From Dryomyza anilis (Eukaryota; Arthropoda; Insecta; Diptera; Dryomyzidae), in assembly GCA_951804985.1 (NCBI GenBank), contig OX638133.1, positions 76,204,367-76,268,366 on the forward strand: a stretch of 64,000 bases of DNA. The letters run 5' to 3'. Each line of letters begins with the position of its first letter. The first letter of the stretch is position 1. This document shows, piece by piece, positions 60,388 to 64,000 of the stretch. Under the pieces are notes generated by a model. That model was not told the origin of the DNA, ran no database searches, and worked only from the letters and a program-made list of their open reading frames with translations. Made by a program: the position numbers and the translations under genes.

Positions 60388-61521
60388 TCCTATTAATATA
60401 ATAAATCTGTTTGTTCGTTTGTACGTTTATACGTTTGTACATTTGTTCCGCTTCTCCGTCTAAACGGCTGATCCGATTTTCTTTAAATTTTTACCACAGA
60501 TGTGGATGGTCTGGAAGGAATGATAGGCTATATATGGGCGGGATTGGACTAAGAGGCGTGGCACCTCCCATACAACCTAAACTTTCAAAACGATATAACT
60601 CGGCACTTTCACCAGCTACGAACATGAAACAAAAAACCCAAATACAAAAAAATAAAATTTAAAGCAAAAAAGCAAAAGCACAAAAAAAAACAAAAGCAAA
60701 AATACAAAAACAAAAGCAATAACGTTTGTTCCGCTTCTCCGTCTAAACGGCTGATGCGATTTTCTTTAAATGTTTACCACAGATGCGGTATGGGCTGGAA
60801 GGAATGATAGGCTATATATGGGCGGGATTGGACAAAGAGGCGTGGCACCTCCCATACAACCTAAATTTCAATACTAAAACTCACAACACTAAAATTCACC
60901 ACACAGTAAAACTCACCACACAAAACCCACCACAGAAAAATGCAACACAATAAAATTAACCACACTTAAATTCACCACACTAAAACTCACCACACTATAA
61001 TTCACCACACTAAAACTCACCACACTAAAACTCACCATACTAAAACTCACCACACTCAAATTTTACGACACTAAAACTCACCACACTAAAACTCACCATA
61101 CTTAAACTCACCACACATTAACTCATCCGACCGAAACTCACCACATTAAAACCCACCACACTAAAACTTCTACTGGGAAAAACTCTACGGGGAAGAATTC
61201 TACGGGAAAGAGTTCTACCGGGAACCATTCTACCGGGAAGAATTCTACGGGAAAGCGTTATATGCGGAAGAATTTTACGGGGAAGATTTCTACTGGGGAA
61301 AATCTATGGGGAATCTGAGAAAGAATCTATGAGAAAAGCTATTTTAGCGGAGAATTATTTTTGTTTTGTTTACTACATTTATAAAACCAATAAAAAAAAA
61401 TGTCCACAGTGAAGCATGGGTCCATGATATAAATAATAAAAATGTTTTTTATATTAATTAAATCGCTCCATATCTTTCAATTTACAAAATCTTAGCACGA
61501 GTCGTGTACGGGTCCAGCTAG
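60388..61521 (+). mobile_element. Helitron-like non-autonomous element, copy 2, internally duplicated
   Basis: Starts TCCTATTAATATAATAAATC after A and ends with GCACGAGTCGTGTACGGGTC then CAGCTAG before T, as in copy 1. An about 150-bp block ('gtttgttccgcttctccgtctaaacggctgat' through 'ggcgtggcacctcccatac') occurs twice, at 60440-60588 and 60724-60866, separated by an A-rich tract. The 15-bp (about 60875-61165) and GGGAA/TTCTAC (61168-61320) minisatellites follow in the same order as in copy 1. Confidence 0.85.
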
Positions 61522-61679
61522 TATATAAATATATATAAATATTAGTATTAATTAAATCTACATTTTTGACAAATTTACTTCCATAACTTTCAAATAATTT
61601 TTTACCCTTTTATTCTAGAGTACTTTCCATGTTTAGTATTTGTTTTTGAATAAATCATATTACTTTTACTAACAATATA

Positions 61680-62450
61680 ACGTTCTTGCTTAAAATTACT
61701 TTATTATCTTCCGAACAATAATTGCGTGAAAAAACATATTTATCATCAGCTCATGTTTATAATCATAGAAATTGAAAATATAAAATATTTTATAACGATA
61801 GATTGTCGATAAAGCGTTTTTATCATCTTCATAATCTTATCTTCTATTTATCATTATCCCGTTATCCCACACTAATTAGCTACTCTTTTTTTTCAAGTTT
61901 AGAAATTGAAAAATACACAATTAATTTATTTATCTTCTGCGCGATAAATTGACGACATAATCTATTAAAATAGTAAAAATTATAGTAAGCATAAATTATA
62001 CTTTTTATTATGTTTGACAAATTTATTTCCATATCTTCAAAATAATTTTTCAACCTATTATTTTAGTGCATTTTTCTCGTTTAAAATATATATTTTTTTA
62101 ATAAATTATATTATTTTTTACTCAATATATAAATTTCTTGTTTAAAATATACTTTATATTCTATTTATCTTTCGCGCGATAAAAACGTGATACCACATAT
62201 TAATCATTAAGTCATATTTATAATCACATAAATAGAAAATTTACAACATTTGTGTATAAAAAATACTAAAAATATAAATAATTTACTTAAAATAGCCTCT
62301 ATCTTCCATGTATCTTCCGCGCTATAATTGCGTTTTTATCATCAAATTATGTTTGTAGTCATATAAATTGAAAATAAGCTATATTTTTTATTTATCTTCT
62401 GCGCGATAAATTGGCGATAATGCATATTTATCATCTACATAAAAAATTAA
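61680..62450 (+). repeat. dispersed GATA-flanked motif family, block 2 (tandem, about 120-220-bp units)
   Basis: TTTATCTTCYGCGCGATAAA or close variants occur near 61850, 61930, 62163, 62310 and 62390, and near 61693 in degraded form. Each is followed by similar phrases such as 'ttgncgataa..catatttatcat', 'atgtttataatcat' and 'aaattgaaaat'. This indicates a tandemly expanded unit. One more copy lies at 63966-63986 in the last intron. Confidence 0.75.
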
Positions 62451-62809
62451 AGCTCTCCGAGTGAAATACTATTTTTTTAAATTACAAAATCTTGCTGTTT
62501 AGTATAAAATATAATAAAGTCAAGTTCTGCCTATTATGCTATTTGCTACATCTTAATGTATTTTCAACTTTAGTAACTTAAAAAATACATTCATTTAATA
62601 TTCTGTGAAAGCCTTGCAATATATTAAGTATTTAACATTTAGCTTTCCGTCATTCACGACAATAAGCTGCTTAAAGTATTTAGTAAATGCATTTTGTGCC
62701 GTGATATTCTTTCATGTGCCTACCACATACCATTGTGCTCATATATTCTTTCAATTGTTCAGATATATCCTTTCAATTGCTCACATATATCCTTTCAATT
62801 CTATTTCAG
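62451..62809 (+). other. end of the 39.5-kb intron
   Basis: AT-rich, with three CATATATTCTTTCAATT-type repeats (62740-62805) ending in the acceptor tatttcag at 62802-62809. Confidence 0.5.
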
Positions 62810-62961
62810 TGCCACCATTAAGTCTGCTTCTGCAAGGACTCAATCATGCGTTGGTCGCCGGTACGCGAACACATGTTACCTGTACCGCAGTGGGCGCCAG
62901 ACCGCCACCTCAAATTGTCTGGTCGAAAGGAGGACAAGTGATACGCGGTGATACACAAGCG
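62810..62961 (+). CDS. sidestep-family gene, exon for first half of Ig3
   Basis: Acceptor tatttcag|TG and donor GCG|gtaagt. Two bases complete an upstream codon, then PPLSLLLQGLNHALVAGTRT, HVTCTAVGARPPPQIVWSKG and GQVIRGDTQA follow. VTC holds the B-strand Cys, GARPPPQIVW is the usual Ig C-strand run with the core Trp, and the preceding LNHALVAGTR fits the sidestep-family start of Ig3. The exon ends in phase 0, matching the next exon. Its start phase (needing one base from upstream) does not match the phase-0 end of exon 23066-23300. At least one exon, with the F-strand Cys of Ig2, is therefore missing between them. No lesion here. The longer ORF that begins upstream is intronic read-through. 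Confidence 0.9.
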
Positions 62962-63054
62962 GTAAGTTTTTTTATAGTTCTCGTTGAATTTTAAGACCGT
63001 GTTCATATAAATTTTTATATTATATTTTTCCTATATTTCTACAAAACTACATAG

Positions 63055-63251
63055 AACTCCTCCGATGGCAATACCACCATCTCTGAGTTGATGCTGATAC
63101 CCGTGCCCGAGGACAATGAACGCCAGGTGGTATGTTCGATCCGGCTACCACATCACAGCAATTGCGTGAGTGTTACACAACGGTGAGACTACGCTGGGTA
63201 ATGGCCACACGGGTCTCTATCTAAAGGACTAGCGTACGCTGAATGTGACAC
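63055..63251 (+). pseudogene. sidestep-family gene, exon for second half of Ig3, with two lesions
   Basis: Acceptor acatag|AA and donor ACAC|gtaagt. In phase 0 it reads NSSDGNTTISELMLIPVPED, NERQVVCSIRLPHHSNCV and then a TGA at 63184-63186. VVCS carries the F-strand Cys. The end of the exon is in another frame: VLHNGETTLGNGHTGLYLKD from 63170, then TAG at 63230-63232, then RTLNVT and one base that joins AT of the next exon to give His. The 197-bp length is one base too long for the phases on either side, so a +1 insertion lies near 63166-63170. The TAG is a separate in-frame stop, one substitution from TCG. Splice sites are intact. Either the gene is decaying or the consensus has errors. Confidence 0.82.
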
Positions 63252-63352
63252 GTAAGTTTCTGCTGGTTTGGCAAACTTAAACTTGATTATATTAACAATA
63301 TTTTGACTTTATTTTTCATCTTTCTTTTGTTTTTTTTTTTTTTTTTTTCTAG

Positions 63353-63483
63353 ATGCTCCCATTGTCTCATTAAATCTGGGCGCTCCACTTGATCCGAACA
63401 ATTTGATGAAAGGCTCTGACGTCTATTTAGAATGCGATGTGAGAGCGAATCCGGGCATCACGCGTGTCGAATGGTATCACAAT
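63353..63483 (+). CDS. sidestep-family gene, exon for start of Ig4
   Basis: A long T tract and the acceptor ctag|AT, with donor AAT|gtaagt. Joined to the C of the previous exon it gives HAPIVSLNLGAPLDPNNLMK, GSDVYLECDVRANPGITRVE and WYHN. VYLEC(D/H)VRANP is a strong sidestep-family Ig4 signature, with the B-strand Cys and the core Trp in VEWYHN. The exon ends in phase 0. The rest of Ig4 and the downstream domains lie beyond the window. No lesion is seen. Confidence 0.92.
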
Positions 63484-64000
63484 GTAAGTCCTATTTAAGC
63501 ACTAGCAAGTGCTATTAATCCCCCACATTTATTATTGTTTTTATTTTATGTATATATTGCTCTTTTGTTTTGTTGTCTGTATTGTTTTCTTTTGTTGAAT
63601 ACGTATTTGCTAGATATAGTATATTCGTTTGAATTTCTTGTATTTGTTGAAATTCTTGACTTCTGTTTGTTGTCTGATTTTGCATACTTCATCGTTTATA
63701 CCATAAAGTATACAACATTTATATAGTATTCAGCATGGCGTCTGCTCAACATTTAATTGAATCAGAAAATGTTAGCAATTTCCCGACATTGAACTTTGTT
63801 TTGAATAATTTTTTACTTCGACTTTATAAAATAGAAAGATAAGTAATATATAATAGTGAATCTAAGGTTCGTTATAAATTTCAGTTTCACGAATAGCTAT
63901 TTTTCATACAATCTAACTAATTGATGCTTAAAACAGTAAATTTCTGATTTGTAGCATTATCTTCTATTTATCTTCCGCGCGATAAATTGTCGAAAATTCA
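63484..64000 (+). other. intron after the Ig4 exon
   Basis: AT-rich. The ORF at 63535-63726 is hydrophobic by base composition only. The GATA-flanked motif recurs at about 63966-63986. Confidence 0.5.

Overview
The window is AT-rich nuclear DNA from an insect, most likely a higher (schizophoran) fly. Three things support this: exons of a sidestep-family immunoglobulin gene with GT-AG introns, dispersed (GTCY)n elements starting TTATACCCTACAC of the mini-me/DINE-1 kind known from flies, and a tRNA-derived SINE. Very little of it is coding. It is best read as the 5' to middle part of one very large gene on the + strand, with introns and upstream DNA filled by repeats.

The gene: six exons are recognisable at 14596-14731, 20636-20844, 23066-23300, 62810-62961, 63055-63251 and 63353-63483. 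They encode Ig1 (two exons), the first half of Ig2, all of Ig3 (two exons) and the start of Ig4 of a sidestep (Side)-like cell-surface protein. In Drosophila these proteins are guidance ligands/receptors for Beaten-path proteins. The signal-peptide exon, the second half of Ig2, the later Ig/FN3 domains and the transmembrane part were not found. Splice phases fit between neighbouring exons. However, exon 23066-23300 has a frameshift, and exon 63055-63251 has a frameshift plus an in-frame TAG. The copy is either decaying or carries consensus errors.

Layout: 0-14.5 kb (upstream or 5' intron) holds two SINEs, a degenerate 9-bp satellite, an ATATC array, a 1-kb foldback element, nested mini-me-like elements, a 12-bp satellite and a third, reverse-oriented SINE. 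14.6-23.3 kb holds the first three exons with two further mini-me-like copies in the introns. 23.3-62.8 kb is a 39.5-kb interval without a recognised exon of this gene. It contains Helitron-like elements, another mini-me-like copy, a 5'-truncated LINE with an intact reverse-transcriptase ORF and a SINE at its tail, a cluster of GTGACGGGCGTTAC motifs, three small MITEs, a fifth SINE, a homogeneous 9-bp satellite, a 22-bp double-palindrome repeat field, a 1.2-kb foldback and its deletion derivative, and dispersed TTTATCTTCYGCGCGATAAA motifs. 62.8-64 kb holds the last three exons.

Apart from the LINE, nearly all longer ORFs are by-products of tandem repeats. No bacterial-type system, CRISPR array, rRNA or functional tRNA was seen. 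The items most worth a second look are the lesions in the sidestep-like gene, the missing Ig2 exon, the GTGACGGGCGTTAC cluster, the 22-bp palindrome field and the GATA-flanked motif family.
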